Shown here piece by piece: positions 16,886-25,011 of a stretch of 64,000 bases of DNA. The notes beneath the pieces are model-generated. The model was not told where the DNA came from and made no database searches. It saw only the letters and a list, made by a program, of their open reading frames with translations. A program made the translations under genes and the position numbers. Origin of the DNA: Polymorphobacter_B sp038225475 (GTDB taxonomy: Bacteria; Pseudomonadota; Alphaproteobacteria; Sphingomonadales; Sphingomonadaceae); assembly GCA_038225475.1 (NCBI GenBank), contig JBBRRA010000005.1, positions 62,001 through 126,000 on the forward strand. Direction: 5' to 3'. Each line of letters begins with the position of its first letter. The first letter of the stretch is position 1.

Positions 16886-18187
16886 TTACTCCGCCGCCAT
16901 CGCCGGCACCTGGACGAACCCCTTGCGCCTGGCGATCCGCGCCTCGACTTCCGGCCGGAAATGGCGGATCAGTCCCTGGATCGGCCATGCCGCGGCGTCG
17001 CCCAAAGCGCAGATCGTATGGCCCTCGACCTCGGTCGTCACTTCGAGCAGCAGGTCGATCTCGTGATATTCAGCGTCGCCGGTGACGAGGCGTTCCATGA
17101 CGCGCCACATCCAGCCGGTGCCTTCGCGGCACGGCGTGCACTGGCCGCAGCTCTCGTGCTTGTAGAAATAGCTGAGCCGCGCGATCGCCTTCACGATGTC
17201 GGTCGACTTGTCCATGACGATGACCGCCGCGGTGCCGAGCCCCGACTTGAGATCTTTGAGCCCGTCGAAGTCCATCGGCGCATCCATGATCTGGTGCGCG
17301 GGCACAAGCGGCACCGACGAGCCGCCGGGGATCACCGCGAGCAGATTGTCCCAACCGCCGCGGACGCCGCCGCAATGCGCCTCGATCAGTTCGCGGAACG
17401 GCAGGCCCATGGCCTCCTCGACGACGCACGGCTTGTTCACATGGCCGCTGATCTGGAACAGCTTGGTGCCTTCGTTCTTCGGGCGACCGATGCCGGCGAA
17501 CCACGCGCCGCCGCGCCGCAGGATCGTCGGCGCGACCGCGATCGATTCGACATTGTTGACCGTGGTCGGGTTGCCGTACAGCCCGGCGCCCGCCGGAAAC
17601 GGCGGCTTCAGGCGCGGCTGGCCCTTCTTGCCCTCGAGGCTTTCGAGCATCGCGGTTTCTTCGCCGCAGATGTACGCACCCGCACCGCGATGGACGAAGA
17701 CGTCGAAATCATAGCCCGAACCGCAGGCGTTCTTGCCGATCAGCTTAGCGGCATAGGCTTCGGCGACGGCGGCGAACAGCACCTCGGCCTCGCGGACATA
17801 TTCACCGCGGATGTAGATATAGGCGGCGGACGCGCGCATCGCGAAGCCGGCGATCAACGCGCCCTCGATCAGCTTGTGCGGATCGTGGCGGATGATCTCG
17901 CGGTCCTTGCAGCTGCCGGGCTCGGACTCGTCGGCGTTGATGACGAGATAGCTCGGACGGCCGGGCTTGGGCTCCTTGGGCATGAAGCTCCACTTCATGC
18001 CGGTCGGAAACCCTGCCCCGCCGCGCCCGCGCAGGCCGCTCGCCTTGATCACATCGATGATCGCGTCGGGGCCGCCGGCCATTAGCGCGGCAGTATCGGC
18101 CCAGTCGCCGCGTTTGCGCGCGGCTTCGAGATTCCACGGCTGGAAGCCGTAAAGGTTGGTGAAGATGCGGTCGGCGTCAGCGAGCAT
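16886..18187 (-). CDS. nuoF: NADH-quinone oxidoreductase subunit F
   Basis: NuoF (433 residues) binds NADH and FMN and holds cluster N3, so it is the electron entry point of complex I. The nucleotide-binding GRGGAGFPTG is at residues 54-63, the FMN-region GAGAYICGEETAML at about 168-181, and the [4Fe-4S] motif SCGQCTPCREGTGW gives Cys347, 350 and 353 with Cys393 as fourth ligand. The start overlaps nuoE by 11 bases. Its stop directly abuts the GTG of the unknown gene instead of nuoG. Confidence 0.97.
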   Translation of the reverse strand: MLADADRIFTNLYGFQPWNLEAARKRGDWADTAALMAGGPDAIIDVIKASGLRGRGGAGFPTGMKWSFMPKEPKPGRPSYLVINADESEPGSCKDREIIRHDPHKLIEGALIAGFAMRASAAYIYIRGEYVREAEVLFAAVAEAYAAKLIGKNACGSGYDFDVFVHRGAGAYICGEETAMLESLEGKKGQPRLKPPFPAGAGLYGNPTTVNNVESIAVAPTILRRGGAWFAGIGRPKNEGTKLFQISGHVNKPCVVEEAMGLPFRELIEAHCGGVRGGWDNLLAVIPGGSSVPLVPAHQIMDAPMDFDGLKDLKSGLGTAAVIVMDKSTDIVKAIARLSYFYKHESCGQCTPCREGTGWMWRVMERLVTGDAEYHEIDLLLEVTTEVEGHTICALGDAAAWPIQGLIRHFRPEVEARIARRKGFVQVPAMAAE

Positions 18188-18830
18188 CGGCCGTCTCCTT
18201 CAACGTCGTCGGCCCGCCCTCGGGGCAGCTTGCCGTACGGCCGATGGCGCTGCCGGGCCTCGGCGCTTCGCCCTTCGCCAGCGCGTCGAGGATGGCGGTC
18301 ATCGTCTCGTAGGTCAGGTCTTCGTAATTGTCCTCGTTGATCTGCACCATCGGCGCGTTGGCGCAGGCACCGAGGCATTCGACTTCAGACAGCGTGAACA
18401 GCTTGTCGCCGGTCGTCGCGCCCTTGACCAACCCCTTGTCCTTACACGCGCGGAGCAGGTCATCGGAGCCACGCAGCAGGCACGGCGTCGTCCCGCAAAC
18501 CTGCACCAGATAGCGGCCAACGGGCTTCAGATTGTACATCGTATAGAAGCTCGCGACCTCGTACGCGCGCATGTACGGCATGCCGATCTGCGCGGCGACA
18601 AATTCGATGACCGGCACGGGGAGCCACGCACTGCCGGTCATCGCCGCCATCTGCTGCTGCGCCAGCCAGAGCAACGGCATGATCGCGGAGTGACGGCGCG
18701 TTTCGGGATAGCGCGCAAGGATCTCGGGAACTTGGCGCGCGCTTTCCGGCGACCAGGCAAAGTCACCAAACTCGCGCGGATGCTTGCCGGGCGTCTGCTG
18801 CGAGATGGGGGTGTAGGTGGCGGAGGTCAC
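18177..18830 (-). CDS. nuoE: NADH-quinone oxidoreductase subunit E
   Basis: NuoE (217 residues) carries the [2Fe-2S] cluster N1a in the NADH-oxidising module. The thioredoxin-like domain has the four cluster cysteines Cys112 and 117 (VCGTTPCLLRG) and Cys152 and 156 (ECLGACANAP). The start is a GTG at 18830 that overlaps the nuoD stop (GTGA); earlier starts would run through nuoD in another frame. The C-terminal tail after residue 190 is low in conserved features, as is common. Confidence 0.96.
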   Translation of the reverse strand: MTSATYTPISQQTPGKHPREFGDFAWSPESARQVPEILARYPETRRHSAIMPLLWLAQQQMAAMTGSAWLPVPVIEFVAAQIGMPYMRAYEVASFYTMYNLKPVGRYLVQVCGTTPCLLRGSDDLLRACKDKGLVKGATTGDKLFTLSEVECLGACANAPMVQINEDNYEDLTYETMTAILDALAKGEAPRPGSAIGRTASCPEGGPTTLKETADAR

Positions 18831-20059
18831 CGGTCCACCTCGCCGAACACGATGTCGAGCGATCCCAGCACCGCCGGTGCATCGGCCAGCATGTGGCCCT
18901 TGCACAGGAAGTCCATCGCCTGCAGGTGCGCCATGCCGGTGGCCCGGATGTGGCAGCGGTAGGGTTTGTTGGTGCCGTCGGCGACCATGTAGATGCCGAA
19001 CTCGCCCTTCGGGCTTTCGGTCGCAACATAGACTTCGCCGGCGGGGACGTGGAAGCCTTCGGTGTACAGCTTGAAGTGATGGATCAGCGCCTCCATCGAG
19101 CGCTTCATCTCGCCGCGTGACGGCGGCACGATCTTGCGGTCGATACTGGCGTGCGCGCCCGTCGGCATTTCGGCGATGCATTGCCGGATGATGCGCAGCG
19201 ACTGGCGCATTTCCTCCATGCGGACCATGAAGCGGTCGTAGCAATCACCATGCTTGCCGACGATGACGTCGAAATCCATGCGGTCGTAGACTTCGTACGG
19301 TTGGCTTTTACGCAGGTCCCATGCAACGCCGCTGGCGCGAATGCATGGCCCGGTAAAGCCCCAGCCGATCGCGTCCTTCGCCGATATTACGCCGATATCG
19401 ACGTTGCGCTGCTTGAAGATGCGATTGTCGGCAACCAGCCCCTGCATGTCGTCGAGCACCTTCAAATACCCGTCTGCCCAACCCGAAATATCTTCGAGCA
19501 GGCCATGCGGCAGATCCTGATGCACGCCGCCGGGACGGAAATAGGCCGCGTGGAAACGCGCGCCCGACGCGCGCTCGTAAAAGCCGAGCAGCTTCTCGCG
19601 CTCCTCGAACATCCACAGGATCGGCGTCATCGCGCCGACGTCCATCGCATGCGTGGTGACGTTGAGGATGTGATTGAGGATGCGCGTGATTTCGGCGAAC
19701 AGCACGCGGATGTATTGCGCGCGCAGCGGCACCTCGATGTTCGCCAGCTTTTCGATGGCGAGCACGTAACTGTGCTCCATGCACATCGGGCTGACGTAAT
19801 CGAGGCGGTCCATATACGGCAGCGCCTGCAGGTAAGTCTTATATTCGCACAGCTTTTCGGTGCCGCGGTGAAGCAGGCCGATGTGCGGGTCGCAGCGTTC
19901 GATAACCTCGCCGTCGAGCTCCATCACCAGACGCAGCACACCGTGCGCGGCGGGGTGCTGTGGGCCGAAGTTGATCATATAATTCTGAATGCCGGGCTCG
20001 GTCGGATCGGTATCGAGCGTCATCGACATCGGCGCGGGCATGGTGGCGAGATCAACCAT
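18827..20059 (-). CDS. nuoD: NADH-quinone oxidoreductase subunit D
   Basis: NuoD (410 residues, 49 kDa-type) forms the quinone-reduction site together with NuoB and NuoH. The quinone-site loop FGPQHPAAHGVLR lies near residues 32-44 and HIGLLHRGTEKL near 59-70, both fully conserved. It is a stand-alone NuoD rather than a NuoCD fusion, as usual in alphaproteobacteria. The start overlaps nuoC by eight bases and the stop overlaps nuoE by four. Confidence 0.97.
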   Translation of the reverse strand: MVDLATMPAPMSMTLDTDPTEPGIQNYMINFGPQHPAAHGVLRLVMELDGEVIERCDPHIGLLHRGTEKLCEYKTYLQALPYMDRLDYVSPMCMEHSYVLAIEKLANIEVPLRAQYIRVLFAEITRILNHILNVTTHAMDVGAMTPILWMFEEREKLLGFYERASGARFHAAYFRPGGVHQDLPHGLLEDISGWADGYLKVLDDMQGLVADNRIFKQRNVDIGVISAKDAIGWGFTGPCIRASGVAWDLRKSQPYEVYDRMDFDVIVGKHGDCYDRFMVRMEEMRQSLRIIRQCIAEMPTGAHASIDRKIVPPSRGEMKRSMEALIHHFKLYTEGFHVPAGEVYVATESPKGEFGIYMVADGTNKPYRCHIRATGMAHLQAMDFLCKGHMLADAPAVLGSLDIVFGEVDR

Positions 20060-20675
20060 TGTTCACCGCCTTTTCATCGCCGGGCAGATAGTCGGTGCCT
20101 TCCCACGGCGACAGGAAGTCGAAACTGCGGAAGTCCTGCGCCAGCTTGACCGGTTCATAGACGACACGCTTGGCTTCCTCCGAATAGCGCAGCTCGACAT
20201 AGCCGGTGAGCGGGAAATCCTTGCGGAACGGGTGCCCCTGAAAGCCATAGTCAGTGAGAATGCGGCGCAGGTCGGGATTGCCGTCGAACAGCACGCCGTA
20301 GCAGTCCCAGGTTTCGCGCTCGTACCAGCCCGCAACCGGATAGATGCCGGTCAGCGAGGCAACCGGCTGCTGATCGTCGGTCTGCAGCTTGATCCGGATG
20401 CGACGGTTCTTCGTCAGCGACAGCAGATGATAGTTGACGTCGAACCGCATCGGACGCTCGGGATAGTCAACGCCGCTGAGGTCGACCAGCTGGTTGAATT
20501 CGAGCTCGGGCGCATCGCGCAACCCGGTGATGACGTCGAGCAGTGCGTCACGCTCGATAATCACGGTCAACTCGCCCGCATGATTGATAATGTCGAGCAC
20601 GGCAGCACCGAACAGCGCGCGGACGCGCTCGGCCATGTCGCCGTCGGGCTTGGTCTGCGGCCAATGCGCGCTCAC
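20052..20675 (-). CDS. nuoC: NADH-quinone oxidoreductase subunit C
   Basis: NuoC (207 residues, 30 kDa-type) is a structural subunit of the peripheral arm next to NuoD. The signature region ERETWDCYGVLFDGNPDLRR and RKDFPLTGYVELRY are both present in the C-terminal half. Translation begins at a GTG that overlaps the nuoB stop. The protein is of standard length and unfused. Confidence 0.96.
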   Translation of the reverse strand: MSAHWPQTKPDGDMAERVRALFGAAVLDIINHAGELTVIIERDALLDVITGLRDAPELEFNQLVDLSGVDYPERPMRFDVNYHLLSLTKNRRIRIKLQTDDQQPVASLTGIYPVAGWYERETWDCYGVLFDGNPDLRRILTDYGFQGHPFRKDFPLTGYVELRYSEEAKRVVYEPVKLAQDFRSFDFLSPWEGTDYLPGDEKAVNNG

Positions 20676-21241
20676 CGCTCAAAGCTCCCGACACGGCGGA
20701 TCTTCCGCTGCAGCGCCAGTACGCCGTAGAGCAGCGCCTCGGCGGTCGGCGGGCAGCCGGGAACGTAAATATCGACCGGCACGATGCGGTCGCAGCCACG
20801 CACGACGCTATAGCTATAGTGATAATAGCCGCCGCCGTTGGCACAGCTGCCCATCGAAATGACATAGCGCGGCTCGGGCATCTGATCGTAGACGCGGCGC
20901 AGCGCCGGGGCCATCTTGTTGCACAGCGTGCCGGCAACGATCATCACGTCGGACTGACGCGGGCTCGCGCGCGGTGCAAAGCCGTAGCGTTCGGCATCAT
21001 AGCGCGGCATCGACGTGTGCATCATTTCGACGGCGCAGCACGCCAGACCGAACGTCATCCACCACATGCTGCCGGTGCGCGCCCAGGTGAACAGGTCTTC
21101 GGTCGAAGTCGTCAGGAAGCCCTTGTTGCTGACCTCCTTGTTGACGTCGCTCAAAAAGCCGTCGCGCAGGTTGGCAGGCAAGGTCATCGCCGACGCCGGG
21201 CTATCGCCCAGCGCGCGCGCCTGCTGCTCTTCGGTGAGCAT
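20672..21241 (-). CDS. nuoB: NADH-quinone oxidoreductase subunit B
   Basis: NuoB (189 residues) holds cluster N2, the last iron-sulfur centre before quinone. The four ligands are the tandem Cys68-Cys69 (GLACCAVEMMH), Cys133 (SMGSCANGGGYY) and Cys163 (VPGCPPTAEALLYG). I choose the ATG at 21241 because it shares a base with the nuoA stop (TAATG); two in-frame ATGs lie further up within nuoA. Length and motifs are canonical. Confidence 0.97.
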   Translation of the reverse strand: MLTEEQQARALGDSPASAMTLPANLRDGFLSDVNKEVSNKGFLTTSTEDLFTWARTGSMWWMTFGLACCAVEMMHTSMPRYDAERYGFAPRASPRQSDVMIVAGTLCNKMAPALRRVYDQMPEPRYVISMGSCANGGGYYHYSYSVVRGCDRIVPVDIYVPGCPPTAEALLYGVLALQRKIRRVGSFER

Positions 21242-21618
21242 TACTCCCATTCGAGCGCGCCCTTCTTCCATTCATAGACGAAGCCGATCGCCAGGATGCC
21301 GAGGAACACCATCATCGATACCCAGCCGAACACGCCCGTCCAATGTAACGACACCGCCCAGGGAAACAGGAATGCCACCTCGAGATCGAAGATAATGAAC
21401 AGGATCGACACGAGGTAGAACCGCACGTCGAACTGCTGGCGGCTGTCGGTGAACGCGGGGAAGCCGCTTTCATATTCCGCGAGCTTGTTGGCGTCGGGCT
21501 TCGACGTGCCGGTCAGCTTCGAGACGAGCACCGGCGCACCGACAAAAATCAGCGAGAACGCGATGCCGACGCCGATGAACATCAGGATCGGTAGATATTG
21601 GACGGCGACTGCGGGCAT
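21241..21618 (-). CDS. nuoA: NADH-quinone oxidoreductase subunit A
   Basis: NuoA (125 residues) has three membrane helices and sits near the quinone chamber. The long loop after helix one carries KLAEYESGFPAF, and the conserved FDVRFYLVSILFIIFDLEVAFLFPW segment marks the family. It is the first gene of the operon, 85 bp from the end of suhB. Confidence 0.97.
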   Translation of the reverse strand: MPAVAVQYLPILMFIGVGIAFSLIFVGAPVLVSKLTGTSKPDANKLAEYESGFPAFTDSRQQFDVRFYLVSILFIIFDLEVAFLFPWAVSLHWTGVFGWVSMMVFLGILAIGFVYEWKKGALEWE

Positions 21619-21645
21619 TTATTCCGGGCCTTTCAGCGTGCGGCT

Positions 21646-21674
21646 GACTTAGGCTTTGCGAGGTGGTCGCGCAA
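21646..21674 (-). promoter_or_regulatory. Possible promoter of the nuo operon
   Basis: On the minus strand TTGCGC (21674-21669) is followed after 17 bases by TAAGTC (21651-21646), and the nuoA ATG is 28 bases further. The -35 half is a fair sigma-70 match and the -10 half is weak. It is the best-looking promoter in the short suhB-nuoA gap, but cotranscription from efp-suhB is also possible. Confidence 0.25.
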
Positions 21675-21703
21675 GCGTGGTGCGGTGCGGCATAGCACCT
21701 GAT

Positions 21704-22501
21704 CTAGCGCAATGCGCCCGCCACCAGCTTGTGCAGTTTCGAATGCACCTGATCGTTGCCCGCAACGATCTCGGCGCGTTCGACCGGCTTGTCGCCGCCA
21801 CGGAAGTCGGTGACGAATCCGCCCGCCTCGCGCACCAGCAGGATGCCGGCAGCGACATCCCAATAGTTGAGGCGGCTTTCGAAATAACCATCATATCGCC
21901 CCGCCGCGACCCACGCGAGATCGAGTGCTGCGGCGCCGAAGCGCCGGATGCCTGCAACCTGCGGCATGATGCTGCTCAACAGCCGTTCGAACTGCGCATG
22001 GTCGCCGTGGCCGTTGAACGGGATGCCGGTGGCGAACACGCAGTCGGGCAGCTCCTTGCGCGCCGACACGCGCAACCGCCGGTCCTGCAGCCACGCGCCC
22101 TTGCCCTTCTCGGCCCAGAAGCTCTCGTCGGTGAGCGGCTGATAGACCAGCCCCGCGACGACTTCGCCGTGCACCTCGGCAGCGATCGAGATGGCAAAAT
22201 GCGGGATGCCGTGAAGGAAGTTGGTCGTACCATCCAATGGATCGACGATCCAGCGCGCCTGGTCGTTGGCCCCCTTGATCTCGCCCGCTTCCTCCATCAC
22301 CAGCCCCCAATCGGGGCGGGCATGCGTCAGGATTTCGCGGATGGTTGCCTCGGCAGCGCGGTCGGCGTTCGACACGAAGTCCGACACGCCCTTGCGCGAC
22401 ACCTGCAGCGCGTCAACTTCGTTGAAGTCACGGCGCAGGCGCGGGGCGGCCTTGCGTGCCGCCTTTTCCATGACGGTGATGAGCGCGGAATGCAGCGGCA
22501 C
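21704..22501 (-). CDS. suhB: Inositol monophosphatase family protein
   Basis: This 265-residue protein is a magnesium-dependent sugar or inositol phosphate phosphatase of the SuhB/IMPase family. The metal-binding glutamates are in VMEEAGE and the family signature WIVDPLDGTTNFLHGIPHF is complete. A second metal site is visible in LNYWDVAAGILLVREAGG. SuhB in other bacteria also affects ribosome biogenesis, which fits its place five bases behind efp, but that role is not shown here. The start is a GTG at 22501. Confidence 0.93.
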   Translation of the reverse strand: MPLHSALITVMEKAARKAAPRLRRDFNEVDALQVSRKGVSDFVSNADRAAEATIREILTHARPDWGLVMEEAGEIKGANDQARWIVDPLDGTTNFLHGIPHFAISIAAEVHGEVVAGLVYQPLTDESFWAEKGKGAWLQDRRLRVSARKELPDCVFATGIPFNGHGDHAQFERLLSSIMPQVAGIRRFGAAALDLAWVAAGRYDGYFESRLNYWDVAAGILLVREAGGFVTDFRGGDKPVERAEIVAGNDQVHSKLHKLVAGALR

Positions 22502-22506
22502 CGGGC

Positions 22507-23070
22507 CTACTCCGCGCGCCGCACATACTCGCGTTCATAGACATCGACGACGATCTTGGTGCCGACGCCGATGAACGGCGGGACCATGACGCGGACGCCG
22601 TTCTCGAGCCGGGCGGGCTTGTACGACGACGATGCGGTCTGGCCCTTTACCACGGCTTCGGTCTCGGCGATCACCGCCTCGATATGGTCGGGCAACTGAA
22701 CCGAGATCGGCTTGTCCTCATAGGTTTCCATCACCACGTCCATGCCGTCGGTAAGGAAGTCCGCCGCCTCGCCGAGCAGGTCGCGGTCGAGGCTGATCTG
22801 GTCATAGTTGAGCTTGTCCATAAAGGTCAGCTGCTGACCTTCGGCGAACAGGAACTGGAAGTCGCGGGTGTCGAGCCGGACCTTTTCGACCGTCTCCGCC
22901 GACCGGAAGCGTTCGTTGGTCTTGCGCCCATCCATCAGGTTCTTGAGCTCGACCTGCATGTACGCGCCGCCCTTGCCGGGCTGCGTATGCTGGATCTTGA
23001 CCGCGCGCCACAGGCCACCCTGATATTCGAGGATGTTGCCGGGGCGAATATCGACGGAGTTCATTTTCAT
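22507..23070 (-). CDS. efp: Elongation factor P
   Basis: EF-P (187 residues) relieves ribosome stalling at polyproline stretches. The three beta domains are present at normal length. The modified-loop motif TQPGKGGAYMQ places the functional lysine at Lys33, the residue lysylated by EpmA in many bacteria. The ATG at 23070 is used here; a second ATG two codons later is equally possible. It is followed closely by suhB. Confidence 0.96.
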   Translation of the reverse strand: MKMNSVDIRPGNILEYQGGLWRAVKIQHTQPGKGGAYMQVELKNLMDGRKTNERFRSAETVEKVRLDTRDFQFLFAEGQQLTFMDKLNYDQISLDRDLLGEAADFLTDGMDVVMETYEDKPISVQLPDHIEAVIAETEAVVKGQTASSSYKPARLENGVRVMVPPFIGVGTKIVVDVYEREYVRRAE

Positions 23071-23101
23071 GGGTGGTGGCTCGTGACAGGAGGATGCGGC
23101 T

Positions 23102-23129
23102 CTCTAGCCTAGCCCTTGCCTGCTGCCAA
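23102..23129 (-). promoter_or_regulatory. Possible sigma-70 promoter upstream of efp
   Basis: On the minus strand TTGGCA (23129-23124) is followed after 16 bases by CTAGAG (23107-23102), 32 bases before the efp ATG. The -35 element is good and the -10 element only fair. The remaining upstream spacer to 23334 is non-coding and shows no riboswitch-like fold that I can identify. Confidence 0.3.
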
Positions 23130-23334
23130 CACCTGCCCGCCCAGCCGACTCGGGCGAGCTATGCAAAGTTGATGAAGTTGACGACACGTAGCGGGGGCAA
23201 CGCTGCCCCGGCGCGCGAACAAGCTGCCGTCCGATCGCCGCTGGCTGCACCATAATCCATTGTTACCAACCCTTGCCGAAGTTTCCGCCAAGCGATGATA
23301 TTATCCTATTAGGTACATAATGTCAAGCGACGAT

Positions 23335-24012
23335 CTAAACGAGCACGGCATCGAACGCTGCCACCCCTGCCGCCGGACCTTCGGGATGCAGCCACACCGC
23401 GTTGACGCAGGCGATGAAGTCGGCCCCTGCCTCGATCAACGGCGGCGCGTTCGCGGGCGTGATCCCGCCGATCGCAACACACGGCAGTTGGCTCAGCGTG
23501 GTCCACCAGCCGAGCAGTGACGGTTCGGGGCGGTAGTGGCTGGGCTTGGTCGTCGTTTCGTAAAACGCGCCAAAGGCGACATAATCCGCTCCCGCCTCGC
23601 CCGCTTCCATCGCGAGGTGACGGCTGTCGTGGCAGGTCACGCCGATCTGCGCGTCCGCCCCGAGCAGCGCGCGCGCGTCGCGCACGCTGCCATCGGACTG
23701 GCCAAGGTGCACGCCGTCGGCACCGCAAAGCTTAGCAAGGTCGGCGCGGTCGTTGAGCAGGAAAGCCACGTCGTGATCGTTGCAAATCGGCAGCAGCGCT
23801 TCGGCGGCGCGCAGGATCGCATCGTCATCGACGCCTTTCAGACGCAACTGGAACGCCGCCACCGGACCACCGCCGAGCGCGGCGCGAAGCCGGTCGGGAA
23901 ACGCCGCGTCAAACACCGGCGGCGAGACGACGTAAAGCTGACACTTCGGCCGCCGCCCGCGTTCGAAGCGCGACGGAAAAGCGGGATCGAGCGGAATAAG
24001 CGAATCGTCCAT
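23335..24012 (-). CDS. thiE: Thiamine phosphate synthase
   Basis: The 225-residue TIM-barrel enzyme joins the pyrimidine and thiazole moieties to form thiamine phosphate. Visible family motifs are QLRLKG (pyrophosphate side), FLLNDRADLAKLCGADGVHLGQSD in the middle, and the phosphate-binding VAIGGITPANAPPLIEAGAD near the C-terminus. It stands alone, with no other thi genes nearby and no TPP riboswitch recognised upstream. In related genomes thiE tends to lie next to the aldolase gene; here two small unknown genes separate them. Confidence 0.92.
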   Translation of the reverse strand: MDDSLIPLDPAFPSRFERGRRPKCQLYVVSPPVFDAAFPDRLRAALGGGPVAAFQLRLKGVDDDAILRAAEALLPICNDHDVAFLLNDRADLAKLCGADGVHLGQSDGSVRDARALLGADAQIGVTCHDSRHLAMEAGEAGADYVAFGAFYETTTKPSHYRPEPSLLGWWTTLSQLPCVAIGGITPANAPPLIEAGADFIACVNAVWLHPEGPAAGVAAFDAVLV

Positions 24013-24024
24013 GCCCCGCTCTTA

Positions 24025-24105
24025 GCGTCATTCCCGCCCCAGCGGGACCCATCAAGTCCGGCGCGTCGATAGCGTCCCGCCGGCGCGGCGACGGCGCGCC
24101 GGGAC
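24025..24105. repeat. REP-like palindrome and a strong GC hairpin
   Basis: The sequence GCGTCATTCCCGC starts an element that folds as TCCCGC, CCCA, GCGGGA (24032-24047), the same general form as the REP-like pair in the nuo operon. About 25 bases on, GTCCCG (24074-24079) pairs with CGGGAC (24100-24105) around a very GC-rich interior, ending at the stop of the next gene. Neither stem has a following T-run, so these look like repeat elements rather than intrinsic terminators. Confidence 0.4.
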
Positions 24106-24386
24106 TATTTCGGTTTCGCCTTCGAAGGATCGCCCGACGTCTGCGTTGCCTGCCCGCCGTTGTAATAGGTGTTCAGCGTGTTCTGCTTCCACCTGTCGGG
24201 ATAGACCGTGGGGGCTTTTTCAGTCGGAACCTTCTCCGGAACCAGTTTTTCGGGACCAGTTTTCTCAGGCGTCGGCGTATCGATTTCGGGTTTGATGCGC
24301 TCGATCACCGGCTTTTCGTCCGGCGCGCGCTGGGCGTACGCCGGAACTGTTAGCAATGCCGCGAGCAGAATGACGCGTAAATGCAT
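24105..24386 (-). CDS. Small secreted hypothetical protein rich in Pro, Glu and Lys
   Basis: This 93-residue protein starts MHLRVILLAALLTVPAYAQ, a clear Sec signal peptide with likely cleavage after AYA. The mature part is a low-complexity stretch of repeated Pro-Glu-Lys units (such as TPEKTGPEKLVPEKVPTEK) followed by a short segment containing YPDRWKQNTLNTYYN. An upstream ATG adds seven residues before the signal peptide and is less likely. The mature protein is probably periplasmic and disordered. No family recognised. Confidence 0.6.
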   Translation of the reverse strand: MHLRVILLAALLTVPAYAQRAPDEKPVIERIKPEIDTPTPEKTGPEKLVPEKVPTEKAPTVYPDRWKQNTLNTYYNGGQATQTSGDPSKAKPK

Positions 24387-24487
24387 CGTGCATCCCCCAA
24401 ATTCCACGATACGCTAGGCAACCGATGGAGACGCTTAGGCCGTAGATTCGAAAATGGGAACGTCCGTGAATGGGTGGGAAGCGGACA

Positions 24488-24943
24488 TCAGTGAAGGGGA
24501 CAGCGGCGCGCCGGAGTGAGTGATATATTCCGGTAGCTCAGCACGCGATGCGCACCGGTGCTGATGGTCGCGGTCCCTTTGAACGTTGCAGGGACACCGT
24601 TGTCGTGTGTGCCGATGGCCGCTCGCTGCACCGGAGCATAGAGGGTGACGAGGACAAAGTTGCGAAGCTCCCTTGGGCTGCCGCTATGGAACCATGTGGC
24701 ACCTTGGCTTCCTCTTCCCTCGAGCTCCCCCTCTGGGGTGGCACTACCCCCAGCTTTGATCCGCCACCCGCCTGGAATGCTGCAGATTGCCCTGAACTCG
24801 ACACCCCATGTTTCAACAGAGAAAGCCTCGATGCTTTCGGTACTCTTTAACGAGACGCGCTCGATTGACAGAAGGTAGCTATGAGGATGGTCGACCGGAG
24901 CCGCACCTATCGTCAAAAGAACCACGGGCAATAGGAACTTCAT
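24488..24943 (-). CDS. Secreted hypothetical protein, 151 aa
   Basis: The protein begins MKFLLPVVLLTIGAAPVDH, a short signal peptide. The mature part, about 135 residues, is a probable beta-rich domain with the phrase WGVEFRAICSIPGGWRIKAGG and two or three cysteines. The DNA is less GC-rich than the flanking thiE and aldolase genes. An in-frame ATG two codons earlier exists. It converges on nothing and is followed by 101 bp of non-coding DNA before the smaller secreted protein. Family unknown. Confidence 0.6.
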   Translation of the reverse strand: MKFLLPVVLLTIGAAPVDHPHSYLLSIERVSLKSTESIEAFSVETWGVEFRAICSIPGGWRIKAGGSATPEGELEGRGSQGATWFHSGSPRELRNFVLVTLYAPVQRAAIGTHDNGVPATFKGTATISTGAHRVLSYRNISLTPARRCPLH

Positions 24944-25011
24944 TTCCACACGCTCGCATCGGAACGCTATGTCCGCAATGGAGTCGCTTGCGGCCCGTCC
25001 GCTCTAACGCC

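Noticed and set aside
24013..24104. TPP riboswitch upstream of thiE
   Set aside because: I looked for the conserved CTGAGA and related core but did not find it; the region holds palindromes instead.
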